From Solirubrobacterales bacterium (GTDB lineage: Bacteria; Actinomycetota; Thermoleophilia; Solirubrobacterales; Solirubrobacteraceae), in the NCBI GenBank assembly GCA_003244205.1, contig QHBW01000027.1:1-61037 (forward strand): a DNA stretch of 61,037 nucleotides, given 5' to 3'. Positions 24,443 to 33,467 of the stretch are shown one piece after another. Made by a program: the position numbers and the translations under genes. The number at the start of each line of letters is the position of its first letter. Position 1 is the stretch's first letter. The notes under the pieces are model-generated. The model did no database searches, was not told where the DNA came from, and saw nothing but the letters and a program-made list of their open reading frames with translations.

Positions 24443-25295
24443 CATCGGCCATCCCTCGATCTCGCTCGACCTGCTCCACGACTTCAGCGAGCTCGTCGCC
24501 TATCACTTCATGGTCAACGCGCTGCTCGCCGGCAGCATCGTCGCGGTCATGGCCGGGGTGATCGGCTGGCTGATGGTGCTGCGCCGGGAGAGCTTCGCGG
24601 GCCACACGCTGTCGCTGATGGCGTTCCCGGGAGCCAGCGGCGCGACCCTGATCGGGATCGCGCCCGCCTGGGGGTACTTCGGTTTCTGCGCCTTGGCCGC
24701 GCTGGGCATCGGTCGTCTCGCCGGGGTCGGACGGAGCCGCCACGTCCAGGCGTCGGCAGGGATCGGGACGGTGCAGGCCGCCGGGTTGGCGGCCGGCTTC
24801 CTCTTCGTGAGCCTCTACAGCGGCGTGCTCGGCGGGCTCGAGAACCTCCTCTTCGGCACCTTCCTCGGGATCTCCGACAGCCAGGTCCTGGTGCTTGCCG
24901 TGGTGGCGGCGGTTTCCCTGGCGCTCGTGGCCGTCGCCGCCCGCCCGCTGCTCTTCGCCTCCGTCGATCCCGAGGCCGCCGCCGCCCAGGGTGTGCCGAG
25001 CGCCGCGCTCTCCACCGGCTTCTTGCTCCTGCTCGGCCTCGCCGTCGCCGCCACCAGCCAGATCACCGGCGCCCTGCTCGTCTTCGCGCTGCTCGTCGCG
25101 CCCCCCGCCGCCGCGCAGGCGCTCACGATGCGCCCGGCCGCCAGCCTGCTCTTGAGCGTCGGCCTGGCGCTGACGGTGGTCTGGCTGGGTCTCGGGATCG
25201 CTTACTTCTCGATCTACCCGGTCGGCTTCTTCATCACCACCGTCGCCTTCGCGATCTATCTCCTCGCAGCGCTCGTGGGACGACTGAGGCGCTGA
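24432..25295 (+). CDS. znuB: metal ABC transporter permease 1 (ABC-3 family)
   Basis: A 287-residue ABC-3 permease with about eight transmembrane segments. 'FMVNALLAGSIVAVMAGVIGWLMVLRRESFAGHTLSLMAFPGASGA' is the family N-terminal pattern, and 'SVDPEAAAAQGVPSAALSTGFLLLLGLAVA' plus 'GALLVFALLVAPPAAAQAL' the C-terminal one. It overlaps the ATPase gene by 11 bases and the next permease by one. Confidence 0.9.
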   Translation: MPADIGHPSISLDLLHDFSELVAYHFMVNALLAGSIVAVMAGVIGWLMVLRRESFAGHTLSLMAFPGASGATLIGIAPAWGYFGFCALAALGIGRLAGVGRSRHVQASAGIGTVQAAGLAAGFLFVSLYSGVLGGLENLLFGTFLGISDSQVLVLAVVAAVSLALVAVAARPLLFASVDPEAAAAQGVPSAALSTGFLLLLGLAVAATSQITGALLVFALLVAPPAAAQALTMRPAASLLLSVGLALTVVWLGLGIAYFSIYPVGFFITTVAFAIYLLAALVGRLRR

Positions 25296-26149
25296 TGTTC
25301 ACCCACGAGTTCATGCGCAACGCGCTGCTGGCCGGCAGCGTGATCGCGCTCGCTTGCGGCCTCGCCGGCTATGTCGCCGTCTTGCGCGGGCAGGTGTTCG
25401 CGGGCGACGCGCTCAGCCACGTGGCCTTCACAGGTGCGCTGGCGGCGGCCGCGGCCGGGATCGACACCCGCATCGGGTTGTTCATCGCGACGATCGCGGT
25501 CGGGACCGTGATCGGCACGCTGGGGCGCCGCGCAGCGGCCGACGACGTGGTCATCGGCAACGTCTTCGCATGGGTGTTGGGGATCGGCCTGCTCTTCTTG
25601 GCGATCTTCTCGACGTCAACGAGTGGGGGCAGCGGAATCGAGGCGGCCCGCACCCTCTTCGGCAGCATCTTCGGCCTCAGCGCCTTCGACGCCCGGCTGG
25701 CCGCGACCATCGGGCTGGGGTGCGTCGTGGCAATGCTCTCGATCGCGCGCCCGCTGCTGTTCGCATCGCTGGACCCCGACGTTGCCGCGGCGCAGGGCGT
25801 ACCCACGCGGCTGCTGGGCATCGCGTTCGCCTCGCTGCTCGGCGTCGTGGCCGCCGAGGCCGTGCAGGCGGTCGGGGCGCTGCTGCTGCTCGGTCTGCTC
25901 GCCACTCCGGCGGCGGCGGCGCGGCTTATGACGCGCCGCCCCTTTGCCGGCCTCGCGCTCGCCGGTGGGCTCGCCGTCGTAGCGGTGTGGGGCGGGCTGG
26001 CGACCAGCTACGAGGTCTCGAGTCTGCCCCCAAGCTCGGCGATCATCGCGGTGGCGGTGGCGATCTACACGACCGCGTTGGCGGGCAGCTGGGTGCGCGG
26101 GCGCGCTACCCTTCGCCCATGTGCGCGGGCTGTGCGCTGGCGGCGATGA
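25295..26149 (+). CDS. metal ABC transporter permease 2 (ABC-3 family)
   Basis: A 284-residue paralogue of the preceding permease: 'FMRNALLAGSVIALACGLAGYVAVLRGQVFAGDALSHVAFTGALAA' and 'SLDPDVAAAQGVPTRLLGIAFASLLGVV'. ABC-3 systems can use homo- or heterodimeric permeases; here two different subunits are encoded, sharing a stop/start base (TGATG). The last about 20 residues are Arg-rich and are overlapped by the small CxxC gene in another frame. Confidence 0.9.
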   Translation: MFTHEFMRNALLAGSVIALACGLAGYVAVLRGQVFAGDALSHVAFTGALAAAAAGIDTRIGLFIATIAVGTVIGTLGRRAAADDVVIGNVFAWVLGIGLLFLAIFSTSTSGGSGIEAARTLFGSIFGLSAFDARLAATIGLGCVVAMLSIARPLLFASLDPDVAAAQGVPTRLLGIAFASLLGVVAAEAVQAVGALLLLGLLATPAAAARLMTRRPFAGLALAGGLAVVAVWGGLATSYEVSSLPPSSAIIAVAVAIYTTALAGSWVRGRATLRPCARAVRWRR

Positions 26150-26337
26150 CGGGCGCGAGTGGTGTGCGCTCGTGGCTGCAGAACCATCACCTCACCTGGC
26201 TCACCCCCCGGCGCCTGCGGGTTGCGACGATCGCCGTCTTCGTGATGGCGATCCTGGTGTCATCAGTTGGTCTCTCGGGTTCGACGAAGGCGCCGAGCGC
26301 GTCGGCCCGGATGGCGGCCACCGCGGCGACCCGCTGA
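26119..26337 (+). CDS. small CxxC membrane protein at the end of the zinc-uptake operon
   Basis: A 72-residue protein that starts inside the 3' end of the second permease (31-base overlap): '[20 protein letters not shown]', a basic stretch 'TPRRLR', then one transmembrane helix ([18 protein letters not shown]) and a short Ser/Thr tail. The N-terminal CxxC and the operon position suggest a zinc-linked accessory role. I recall similar short proteins next to such transporters in Solirubrobacterales, but no function is known. Its reality is supported by the translational overlap and the clear helix. Confidence 0.65.
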   Translation: MCAGCALAAMTGASGVRSWLQNHHLTWLTPRRLRVATIAVFVMAILVSSVGLSGSTKAPSASARMAATAATR

Positions 26338-26407
26338 GCGTAAGCAGCCGGTAAAGCGTTCTCCGGGGGAGGCATCGCGAGCAGTCCTGGCGGGTCTGGC
26401 TGCTGAT

Positions 26408-28081
26408 ATGAGCGCAAGAGTTCAACTGCTGGCAGCCTCCGCTGTGGGCGTCCTAGCGCCCACGCTGCTCGCCGGCTGCGGGTCCTCGCACCCCGTCAAG
26501 CCCGCAGCGACCAGCGCTCCAGCACCGCCGACGACGACCACCGCGGCGCCGGCGAGCACGGGCCAAGCAGGCATTCAGAAGATCCGCCACGTCATCGTGA
26601 TCGAGCAGGAGAACCGCTCCTTCGATTCCTACTTCGGCACCTACCCCGGCGCCGACGGGATCCCCACGCGCAACGGCCACTTCAGCGTCTGCATCCCCGA
26701 CCCGGCGCGGGGAGCGTGCGCGACCCCCCACCACGACCCGTCGCTCGTCAACGGCGGCGGACCGCACAACAGCGTGCCGGCGCAACGCGACATCAACGGC
26801 GGGAAGATGGACGGCTTCGTCACGGAGTCCGAGCAGCGCGGCGGCCGCGGCTGCGGTGGCGCGCTGACGGTCTGCTCGCCCTCATCGCCGCCGGACGTCA
26901 TGGGCTACCACGACGCGCGCGAGATCCCCAACTACTGGACCTACGCGAAGAGTTTCGTGCTCGACGACCACATGTTCGAGCCCAACGCGTCGTGGAGCCT
27001 GCCAGCGCATCTCTACACCGTCTCGGGCTGGTCGGCGCGCTGCGCGATCCCCGCCGACCCCGCGAGCTGCACGAGCGATATCGAGCTCGGCGGCTTTCGC
27101 GGCGCGCAGATCACCGGCCGCGCCGGCAGCCCATCCCCAGCCGGAGCGACCGCATACTCCGGGCCGCCGGCACAGCGACCGCTGAAACCACTCGGCCAGT
27201 GCCTGATCGCCCATGGCGTGCCGCGCGGGCCGGCCGGCTTCCCCGATCGCCTGGCTCCCAACTTCCCCGCGGCTCGGGCGCTCTGCCGAACATTGCGCGC
27301 CGCGGGCCGCCAGCGCCCGGTGCCAGATCGCTACGCCTGGACCGACCTCACCTACCTGCTCCACAACGCTGCTGTCAGCTGGGGCTACTTCATCTCCCAG
27401 GGCGGCCAGCCCGACTGCGCCGATGGCAACGCCAACTGCACCGGTACACCGTTGCGCGTGGGGACACCGAGTATCTGGAACCCGTTGCCGTCGTTCACGA
27501 CGGTCAAGCAGGATGGCCAACTCGGCAACGTGCAGGACGTCTCGCGCTTTATCGCCGACGCGCGCGCCGGGACGCTGCCGTCGGTCTCCTGGGTCGTTCC
27601 CGATCAGCGCCACTCCGAGCACCCCCCGGCCAACATCGCTGACGGCCAGGCCTATGTCACCAACCTGATCAACGCGGTGATGCGCGGACCGGATTGGGGC
27701 TCCACGGCGATCTTCCTCACGTGGGACGACTGGGGCGGGTTCTACGACCACGTCGCGCCGCCCGTCGTCGACGCCAACGGCTACGGGCTGCGCGTACCCA
27801 GCATCGTCATCAGCCCCTACGCGCGGCGCGGCTTCATCGACCACCAGACGCTCAGCTTCGACGCGTTCAACAAGTTCATCGAGGACGACTTCCTGAACGG
27901 CCGGCGCATCGACCCGAAGACCGACGGGCGGCCGGATCCACGCCCCGACGTGCGCGAGAACGCGTCGGTGCTGGGCAACCTCGTCAAGGACTTCGACTTC
28001 ACGCAAACGCCGCGCCCGCCGTTGACGCTGTCGCTGTCCCCGCCGCCAGGACCGGCGTCGACGCCGGGCGGTGTGCACTGA
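26408..28081 (+). CDS. secreted phospholipase C / acid phosphatase-type phosphoesterase
   Basis: A 557-residue lipoprotein (lipobox LLAGC). After a Pro/Thr/Ala linker the phosphoesterase (PLC/AcpA) signature appears: '[20 protein letters not shown]', where Glu-Asn binds metal and the following Ser/Thr region holds the nucleophile. Later blocks are '[17 protein letters not shown]', '[17 protein letters not shown]' and '[20 protein letters not shown]'. Enzymes of this family cleave phospholipids or other phosphate esters outside the cell. ATG 26408 gives the lipoprotein start. It follows the zinc operon by 70 bases, fitting the metal need of the enzyme only loosely. Confidence 0.87.
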   Translation: MSARVQLLAASAVGVLAPTLLAGCGSSHPVKPAATSAPAPPTTTTAAPASTGQAGIQKIRHVIVIEQENRSFDSYFGTYPGADGIPTRNGHFSVCIPDPARGACATPHHDPSLVNGGGPHNSVPAQRDINGGKMDGFVTESEQRGGRGCGGALTVCSPSSPPDVMGYHDAREIPNYWTYAKSFVLDDHMFEPNASWSLPAHLYTVSGWSARCAIPADPASCTSDIELGGFRGAQITGRAGSPSPAGATAYSGPPAQRPLKPLGQCLIAHGVPRGPAGFPDRLAPNFPAARALCRTLRAAGRQRPVPDRYAWTDLTYLLHNAAVSWGYFISQGGQPDCADGNANCTGTPLRVGTPSIWNPLPSFTTVKQDGQLGNVQDVSRFIADARAGTLPSVSWVVPDQRHSEHPPANIADGQAYVTNLINAVMRGPDWGSTAIFLTWDDWGGFYDHVAPPVVDANGYGLRVPSIVISPYARRGFIDHQTLSFDAFNKFIEDDFLNGRRIDPKTDGRPDPRPDVRENASVLGNLVKDFDFTQTPRPPLTLSLSPPPGPASTPGGVH

Positions 28082-28118
28082 GCGACCTGACGCCGCGCCC
28101 GGGCGGGATCGTGAGCTG

Positions 28119-28691
28119 TCAGTAGACGCCGGGCACCAACCGTGCCGTCCGCCGCATGTACGCGCCATAGGGCTCACCCAACTCGCGCAGGAGCACCCGC
28201 TCCTCGACGTGGATGCGAACGACGAACGCGACCAGAGCGCCGGCAGCCATGATTGCCACGCCCACGCCGTCGCCTTGGGCGATGCCGATTCCGACGAGCG
28301 CCGCGATCGCGCCCGTGTAGCTGGGGTGGCGCACGTGGCGGTAGGGGCCGCTGTCGACCACGCGGTGTCGATCCTGGATCACGACCGCGAACTTGAAGTA
28401 GCGCCCGAGCGTGTGGATTGCCCAGACGCGGAACGTCACTCCCGCCCACAGCAGCGTCAGGCCCACGACGACCGGCCACAGGTCGGAGCCCGGTAGCGGC
28501 GCCACGTGCTGTCGCGCCACAGCGCCCGTGGCGACCACGCTGGCGCCGAGCACGACGAAGACGAATAGGAGGGTCCACTCCGGAGCGCTGCGGCCCCGTC
28601 GCGCGGCGCGGACTCTCAGCGCGAGCTCGATCACGGCCCACAGGACCGTGCTCCCGTCGAAGAGCACGCGCGCTGTGGGATCGTGGATCAC
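28119..28691 (-). CDS. isoprenylcysteine carboxyl methyltransferase (ICMT)-like membrane protein
   Basis: About 190 residues with four to five helices and the family C-terminal motif: 'GPYRHVRHPSYTGAIAALVGIGI' followed by 'VRIHVEERVLLRELGEPYGAYMRRTARLVP'. The RHPxY and EE...YxxY pattern binds SAM in ICMT/PEMT-like methyltransferases. Bacterial members likely methylate small lipids or isoprenoids. The start is uncertain; GTG 28691 is taken because the sequence upstream looks non-coding. It is convergent with the phosphoesterase. Confidence 0.85.
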   Translation of the reverse strand: MIHDPTARVLFDGSTVLWAVIELALRVRAARRGRSAPEWTLLFVFVVLGASVVATGAVARQHVAPLPGSDLWPVVVGLTLLWAGVTFRVWAIHTLGRYFKFAVVIQDRHRVVDSGPYRHVRHPSYTGAIAALVGIGIAQGDGVGVAIMAAGALVAFVVRIHVEERVLLRELGEPYGAYMRRTARLVPGVY

Positions 28692-29045
28692 GGGGGGCGG
28701 GATTTGAACACCTATCCCCGACCGTCGCGTACCGCTTCGTGGAAGTGATCGAGCTGGCGTAGACCGGCGAAGCCGTGCGGGAGCGGAAACTCGGGCGTCG
28801 ACGGCGGGCACTCTCGCGATTCGTCCTTTGCGAGCGTGGTCAGCGCCAGCGCCCAGCCCTCGCTCGCGGCACGAACCGAAAGCTCTGGGCATCTCTGGCT
28901 TACCGGCGTTTCGGGCGCGAACCGGGAGGCGCCTCGGGGCCCTGCGATGAGTTTCCGGGACGCCGCGGGTCTCATCCTGTAACCGTTAGCGTCCGACTGA
29001 CGGTGGATCGACTTCACCGGGAATGTCGAGACAGGAGGCGATGAG
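28692..29045. other. 354-base region without a gene
   Basis: No convincing coding frame is seen on either strand. It contains a minus-strand stretch at 28691-28712 (GTGTTCAAATCCCGCC) that looks like the T-loop and 3' strand of a tRNA but does not fold as one. The right end holds the ribosome site (AGGAGGCGATG area) of the DUF899 gene. Confidence 0.5.
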
Positions 29046-29783
29046 ATGCTTGAGCACGCGATAGGCACGGGCGAGGACTGGCAAGCGGCCCGGGACGCGC
29101 TGGCGAAGCTCGAGGCCGAGCAGGCCGAGCGAAACGAGGAGATCAAGAGGAAGCGACGCGAGCTCCCATGGGTACCGGTGGAGAAGGAGTACGAGTTCCA
29201 CACCGAAGGTGGCAAGAAGACCCTCGCCGGGCTCTTCGACGGCCGCTCACAGCTCCTCGCCTACAACATCATGTGTGGCCCTGATTACGAAGTCGGCGCC
29301 TGCCCCGGCTGCACCAACCTTGCGGACGGCCTGGACGGCGCGCTCGTCCACCTGAATCACCGCGACGTGACACTGATCTGTTTCTCGCGTGCGCCGATCG
29401 ACCGGCTGGTCGACTATAAGCAGCGGATGGGCTGGCAGTTCCCCTACGTCTCCACCTACGACACGGACTTCCCCTTCGACTTCGGCCTTGCGATGACCGA
29501 GGAGCAGGCACAGCAGATCCCCGAGGTAAAGGGGATGATCGACAACCCACCCGACTGGCTCGAGGAGTGGTCGCGGCAGATCGGGGCGGAGCTCAAGGAC
29601 GGCCTGCGCGAAGGCCCGAGCTGGATCGCGTTCGCGCGCGAGAACGGGACCGTGTACCACACCTACACCGTGATGGCGCCTGACCCTTTCGTCGCCCCGT
29701 ACTACAGCTTCCTGCTCGACCGCACGCCGAAGGCACAGCCGGAGGAGCCTCGCACCTGGCGCAAGGACGAGTACCCGGACTGA
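29046..29783 (+). CDS. DUF899 family thioredoxin-like protein
   Basis: A 245-residue protein of the DUF899 family: 'RRELPWVPVEKEYEFHTEGG', then 'LLAYNIMCGPDYEVGACPGCT' with Cys86-x2-Cys89, and 'WQFPYVSTYDTDFPFDFGLAM'. The C-terminus has 'GTVYHTYTVMAPDPFVAPYYSFLLDRTPK'. The fold is thioredoxin-like; activity is unknown but the CPGC pair suggests redox chemistry. A purine-rich AGGAGG precedes the start. Confidence 0.88.
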   Translation: MLEHAIGTGEDWQAARDALAKLEAEQAERNEEIKRKRRELPWVPVEKEYEFHTEGGKKTLAGLFDGRSQLLAYNIMCGPDYEVGACPGCTNLADGLDGALVHLNHRDVTLICFSRAPIDRLVDYKQRMGWQFPYVSTYDTDFPFDFGLAMTEEQAQQIPEVKGMIDNPPDWLEEWSRQIGAELKDGLREGPSWIAFARENGTVYHTYTVMAPDPFVAPYYSFLLDRTPKAQPEEPRTWRKDEYPD

Positions 29784-29808
29784 ACCGGACCGGTACGTCA
29801 GCGAGAGC

Positions 29809-30498
29809 TCAGGAGGCAGCCGGCCCCTGTGCGCGTGCCACGAGACCGGCGTAGACAAGGGCGAGGGTCTCGCCGAGGAGCTCGGGGCGAACCGATCCCC
29901 GCTCGATCAGCTCATCGATCGCGAGCCCGCCGATGATGCTCATCACGATACGAGCGACGTCATCCGCCGGCATCGGGAGGGCGGGCGTCCCGAGGTGGCG
30001 CGCCCGCGCCTCGAGCGCGCGGGCGAGGGCGCCGCGCAGCTCCGTCTGGCGCTCGGCGTAGCGGGCGCGAAGCCCGGGATCGCGGATCGCGAGGCTCCAG
30101 TACTCGCGCTCGAGCAGCACGGCGTCGCGCTGCCTGCTGAGCCGCCGAGCGAACTCCCGGCTCGCCTCAGCGGACATGTCGCGCTCGGGCGGCGCCGATT
30201 CGAGCAGCGCGACCATCTCGCGCGTCGGCGCGTCGATGCGCTCCTCGAGCAGTGCCAAGAGGAGGGCGTCCTTGCCGGAGAAGTGCCAGTAGAGCGCCCC
30301 CTTCGAGTAGCCCGCCGCGGCGGCGATCTCGTCGACGCTGGCCTGCTGGTAGCCGCAGCGGGCGAAGACTCGCAGCGCCGCCGCCAGGAGCTCGTCGCGA
30401 CCCTCACGTCCCTGGGCGCGAGCGGCGCGGGTGCGCCGATCGAGACGCGCTCCGTTTGCGCTACTCGACCCGCGATGCCTACCCGGTCTCCGTTTCAC
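29809..30498 (-). CDS. TetR-family regulator
   Basis: A 229-residue TetR repressor; GTG 30498 gives 'KRRPGRHRGSSSANGARLDR', the Arg-rich arm normal for the family. HTH: 'ASVDEIAAAAGYSKGALYWHFSGKDALL'. The C-terminal domain (from 'ALLEERIDAPTREMVALLES') is helical and resembles AcrR-type ligand domains. It is divergent from a GST-like gene with two palindromes between them, so autoregulation and control of the GST are expected. Confidence 0.88.
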   Translation of the reverse strand: MKRRPGRHRGSSSANGARLDRRTRAARAQGREGRDELLAAALRVFARCGYQQASVDEIAAAAGYSKGALYWHFSGKDALLLALLEERIDAPTREMVALLESAPPERDMSAEASREFARRLSRQRDAVLLEREYWSLAIRDPGLRARYAERQTELRGALARALEARARHLGTPALPMPADDVARIVMSIIGGLAIDELIERGSVRPELLGETLALVYAGLVARAQGPAAS

Positions 30499-30514
30499 GC
30501 TTGCGGCCACCCGT

Positions 30515-30540
30515 GGTAGTCTACCGACTGAACGGTCAGT
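30515..30540. promoter_or_regulatory. paired palindromes, TetR operator of the tetR/GST intergenic region
   Basis: GGTAG-T-CTACC (30515-30525) is followed by ACTGA-ACGG-TCAGT (30527-30540), both perfect inverted repeats. The second ends one base before the GST start codon. Position between divergent regulator and target fits a repressor site. Confidence 0.6.
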
Positions 30541-31290
30541 ATGTACAAGCTCTACGTTATTCCCGGCTCGCATGCCTGCCGCTCGGCGATCCTCATGCTC
30601 GAGCACAAGCAGTTGCCCTTCCGACGCGTCGACGTGATCACGCTCACGCATCCGCTTGTGGTCCGGCTGCGCGGGTTCGACGCAGGTGGGGAAAGGCGCA
30701 TCGCCGGCGATCGGCGTCCGCCCCCACTCCGCGCCGGTGATCGCTACGGGACCGTGCCGGCGCTCGCCGTCGACGGCCAACGTGTCTCGACCAACCGCCA
30801 GATAGCGCGCTTCCTGGACCATCGCCACCCCGAGCCGTCGCTGTTCCCCGCCGATCCCGAGCAGCGGCGAGCCGTCGAGGATGCCGAGCGCTGGGCGAAC
30901 GACACGCTTCAGATGGCTGCCCGCCGGATCGCCCTGGCACACGCGGTGCGCAACCCGTCGGCGATGAGCCGCGCAACCGCCGACGGCCGGATGGGCTATC
31001 TCCTTTACCGGCGCGCACTCACGCGGCGCCTGATCATCCCGCTGATCGGCCGCTTCGTCTTCGCCGTCGACCGGGCGGACCCCGACCTCCTCGCCGACCT
31101 TCCTTCGATTCTCGACCGGATTGATGCCTGGATCGCCGATGGAGTCCTGGGCGGAGAGCAGCTGAATGCCGCGGACTTCATGGTCGCGCCCAGCCTGGCA
31201 CTGATCCTCTACCGCCCCGACGTCCTGCCCCAGTTCGAGGGCCGCCCGGCCCTCGAACTCGTTGACCGGCTCCTGCCCGAGCCGGCGTAG
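30541..31290 (+). CDS. glutathione S-transferase-family protein
   Basis: A 249-residue protein with an N-terminal thioredoxin fold: 'MYKLYVIPGSHACRSAILMLEHKQLPFRRVDV', 'YGTVPALAVDGQRVSTNRQIARFLD', and an all-helical C-terminal domain ending 'LNAADFMVAPSLALIL'. The 'PGSHACRSA' motif has Cys where many GSTs have Ser. Actinobacteria lacking glutathione may use another thiol. The start codon directly follows an operator, leaving little or no leader. Regulated, presumably, by the divergent TetR; detoxification role inferred. Confidence 0.83.
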   Translation: MYKLYVIPGSHACRSAILMLEHKQLPFRRVDVITLTHPLVVRLRGFDAGGERRIAGDRRPPPLRAGDRYGTVPALAVDGQRVSTNRQIARFLDHRHPEPSLFPADPEQRRAVEDAERWANDTLQMAARRIALAHAVRNPSAMSRATADGRMGYLLYRRALTRRLIIPLIGRFVFAVDRADPDLLADLPSILDRIDAWIADGVLGGEQLNAADFMVAPSLALILYRPDVLPQFEGRPALELVDRLLPEPA

Positions 31291-31367
31291 GCGCGGGGAG
31301 ACGCGCCGAGTCCTCTCGGCGGGTTACGAAACGACCGTTTGGGACGACCAGAAGGCCACCGCCGACT

Positions 31368-31383
31368 CTTGAGCGCACTCAAG
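31368..31383. terminator. small hairpin between convergent genes
   Basis: CTTGAG-CGCA-CTCAAG forms a perfect 6-bp stem with a tetraloop in the gap between the GST-like gene and the convergent serine-hydrolase pseudogene. There is no long T tract. Possible bidirectional terminator. Confidence 0.35.
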
Positions 31384-31433
31384 GGGGAGGCTCTTTCCTA
31401 CGTCAACGGGGGCCGACGCCGCGCCGAAGCAGT

Positions 31434-32201
31434 TCACTCGTCGGTGAACCAGGTTCCCGCCCGCGCCAGCTTCGGGGCCTCCTGACCGATCGCGCGGGCG
31501 AGCAGCCAGAGGTCCGCGAGCGCGGGATGGAGGATCGGCTTGCCGCTCGTGATCAGCCCCACGGAGAGCGCGCGCTCGGGATCGGCCCAGCCGAGCACGT
31601 TGGTGTAGCCGAGGTGTCCGAATGCCTGCTCGGTGTCGGGGCCAAAGAGGCTGACCGCCTTTGCGCCGAGCATCAGCCCGCTCGCGTGTCGCAGCGGCGC
31701 CAGCAGCGTGAGGTCGATCTCGCGAAACGACCGTTCGGAGATCGCGCGGCGGATCGTGCGCGACTCGAGCACGCGCACGCCGTCGAGCTCGCCACCGGCG
31801 CCGAGCAGATCGAAGAATCGCGACAGCTCGTTCGCGGTCGTCACGACGTTGCCTGCCGGGACGACGCCCGTGAGGAAGCGAGGGTCGTTGGAGGAATCGG
31901 ACGGGCCGTTGCCGCGCGCCTGGCCAATCGCTCGATCGAGCACCACCTGGTTGTGGCGGCGGACGCAGAGCGCGACGGCGGGATACATGCCGCTGCGGTA
32001 GAGCTGCTCGGCGGCAGCCCAGATGCGCTCGACGCCCGCCGACGTCATGCCCAGGGCCTCGACATCCGCTACTTCGAGCGCGCGCGACGTGACGGAGCCC
32101 AGGTCCGCCGGCACGCGGATGCGCCGCAGCGGGTCCGCGACGAGCGGCAGACGCGGAATCGGAGGTCGGGGCAGTCGCTCCAGCGAGATCATCTGGAGCA
32201 C
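31434..32201 (-). pseudogene. serine hydrolase (class C beta-lactamase-like) with in-frame loss of the catalytic core
   Basis: The N-terminal part ('[20 protein letters not shown]', '[26 protein letters not shown]', 'VVLDRAIGQARGNGP') and C-terminal part ('NDPRFLTGVVPAGNVVTTANELSRFFDLL', 'FGHLGYTNVLGWADPERALSVGL') match about 400-residue esterase/beta-lactamase-fold proteins. They join directly at 'ARGNGPSDSSNDPRFLTG'. In full-length relatives about 150 residues lie here, holding the nucleophile SxxK and the YxxSG-type general base; neither motif exists in this 255-residue protein. The reading frame is intact, so the shortened protein may still be made but should be inactive. Confidence 0.72.
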
Positions 32202-32244
32202 GCTACGTCATCATGCTCGGTCTGCGAATCGAGATAGGAGCTAC

Positions 32245-33441
32245 ATGAGCAACCGCCCGTACGTGATCGGGGTAGGGATGACGAAGTTCGAGAAGCCGGG
32301 ATCCCGCGACTGGGACTACCCCGACATGGCGCTCGAGGCCGGCACGAAGGCGCTGCAGGACGCCGGGATCCCCTACGACGCGATCGAGCAGGCGTTCGTC
32401 GGATACTGCTACGGGGACTCGACCTCGGGGCAGCGTGCGGTCTACGGGCTCGGGCTGACCGGTATCCCCGTCGTCAACGTCAACAACAACTGCTCGACGG
32501 GCTCGAGCGCGCTCTATCTCGCGCGCCAGGCCGTCAGGGGCGGGCTGGCCGAATGCGCGCTCGCGCTCGGCTTCGAGAAGATGGAGAAGGGTTCGCTGGG
32601 GGTCAAGTACACCGACCGCACCAATCCGATCGACAAGCATGCGATCGCGATGATGGAGCTGCGCTCGCCGGAGCCCTCGCCGCCCGCGCCGCAGATGTTC
32701 GGTAACGCCGGGCGCGAGCACATGGAGCGCTACGGCTCGACGGCCGACCACTACGCCCGCATCGGCCACAAGAACCACAAGCATTCCGTCAACAACCCCT
32801 ACGCGCAGTTCCAGGAGGAGTACTCGCTGGAGGACATCAAGGCGGCGAAGATGATCCACGAGCCGCTGACCAAGCTGCAGTGCTCGCCCACCTCCGACGG
32901 CTCGGGCGCCGCGATCGTCGCCAGCGAGCGCTTCGTCGATGAGCACGGGCTCGGCGATCAGGCGATCGAGATCGTCGGACAGGCGCTCGTCACAGACATG
33001 CCTTCGACCTTCGAGGAGCGCTCGTGCATCTCGATCGTCGGCTACGACATGTCGCGCGAGGCGGCGCGGCGCGCTTACGAGGAAGCTCAGCTGGGCCCCG
33101 AAGACGTCCAGGTGATTGAGCTGCACGACTGCTTCTCGGCCAACGAGCTGATCACCTACGAGGCGCTCGGGCTCGCCGAGGAGGGTCACGGCCACGAGCT
33201 AATCGACGCCGGCGACACGACCTACGGCGGACGCTGGGTCGTCAACCCCTCTGGGGGGCTGATCTCCAAGGGCCATCCGCTCGGCGCGACCGGGCTGGCA
33301 CAGTGCTCGGAGTTGACTTGGCAGCTGCGCGGAACCGCCGACGCCCGTCAGGTCGAGGGCGCAAAGGTCGGTTTGCAGCACAACATCGGGCTCGGTGGCG
33401 CTGCTGTCGTGACCGTGTATCGCCCCGCCGGGGCCGCCTAG
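32245..33441 (+). CDS. SCP-x type thiolase (lipid-transfer protein / acetyl-CoA acetyltransferase)
   Basis: A 398-residue thiolase with the SCP-x layout: nucleophile Cys83 in '[20 protein letters not shown]', '[14 protein letters not shown]' where classical thiolases have CxG, and His in '[15 protein letters not shown]'. ATG 32245 follows TAGGAG at good spacing. In mycobacteria and animals this branch cleaves side chains of sterols and branched acyl-CoAs. It is alone but near the P450 and the acyl-CoA genes, which supports lipid catabolism. Divergent from the damaged serine hydrolase. Confidence 0.92.
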   Translation: MSNRPYVIGVGMTKFEKPGSRDWDYPDMALEAGTKALQDAGIPYDAIEQAFVGYCYGDSTSGQRAVYGLGLTGIPVVNVNNNCSTGSSALYLARQAVRGGLAECALALGFEKMEKGSLGVKYTDRTNPIDKHAIAMMELRSPEPSPPAPQMFGNAGREHMERYGSTADHYARIGHKNHKHSVNNPYAQFQEEYSLEDIKAAKMIHEPLTKLQCSPTSDGSGAAIVASERFVDEHGLGDQAIEIVGQALVTDMPSTFEERSCISIVGYDMSREAARRAYEEAQLGPEDVQVIELHDCFSANELITYEALGLAEEGHGHELIDAGDTTYGGRWVVNPSGGLISKGHPLGATGLAQCSELTWQLRGTADARQVEGAKVGLQHNIGLGGAAVVTVYRPAGAA

Positions 33442-33467
33442 TCGCTTGGAGCCCGGCGAGCCGCTGA

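Noticed and set aside
28691-28760. A tRNA gene on the minus strand
   Set aside because: A T-loop-like string is present, but no T stem, anticodon arm or D arm can be folded around it.
28712-29215. A minus-strand frame covering the gap before the DUF899 gene
   Set aside because: Its first half is antisense to the DUF899 gene and the rest shows no fold pattern or ribosome site.
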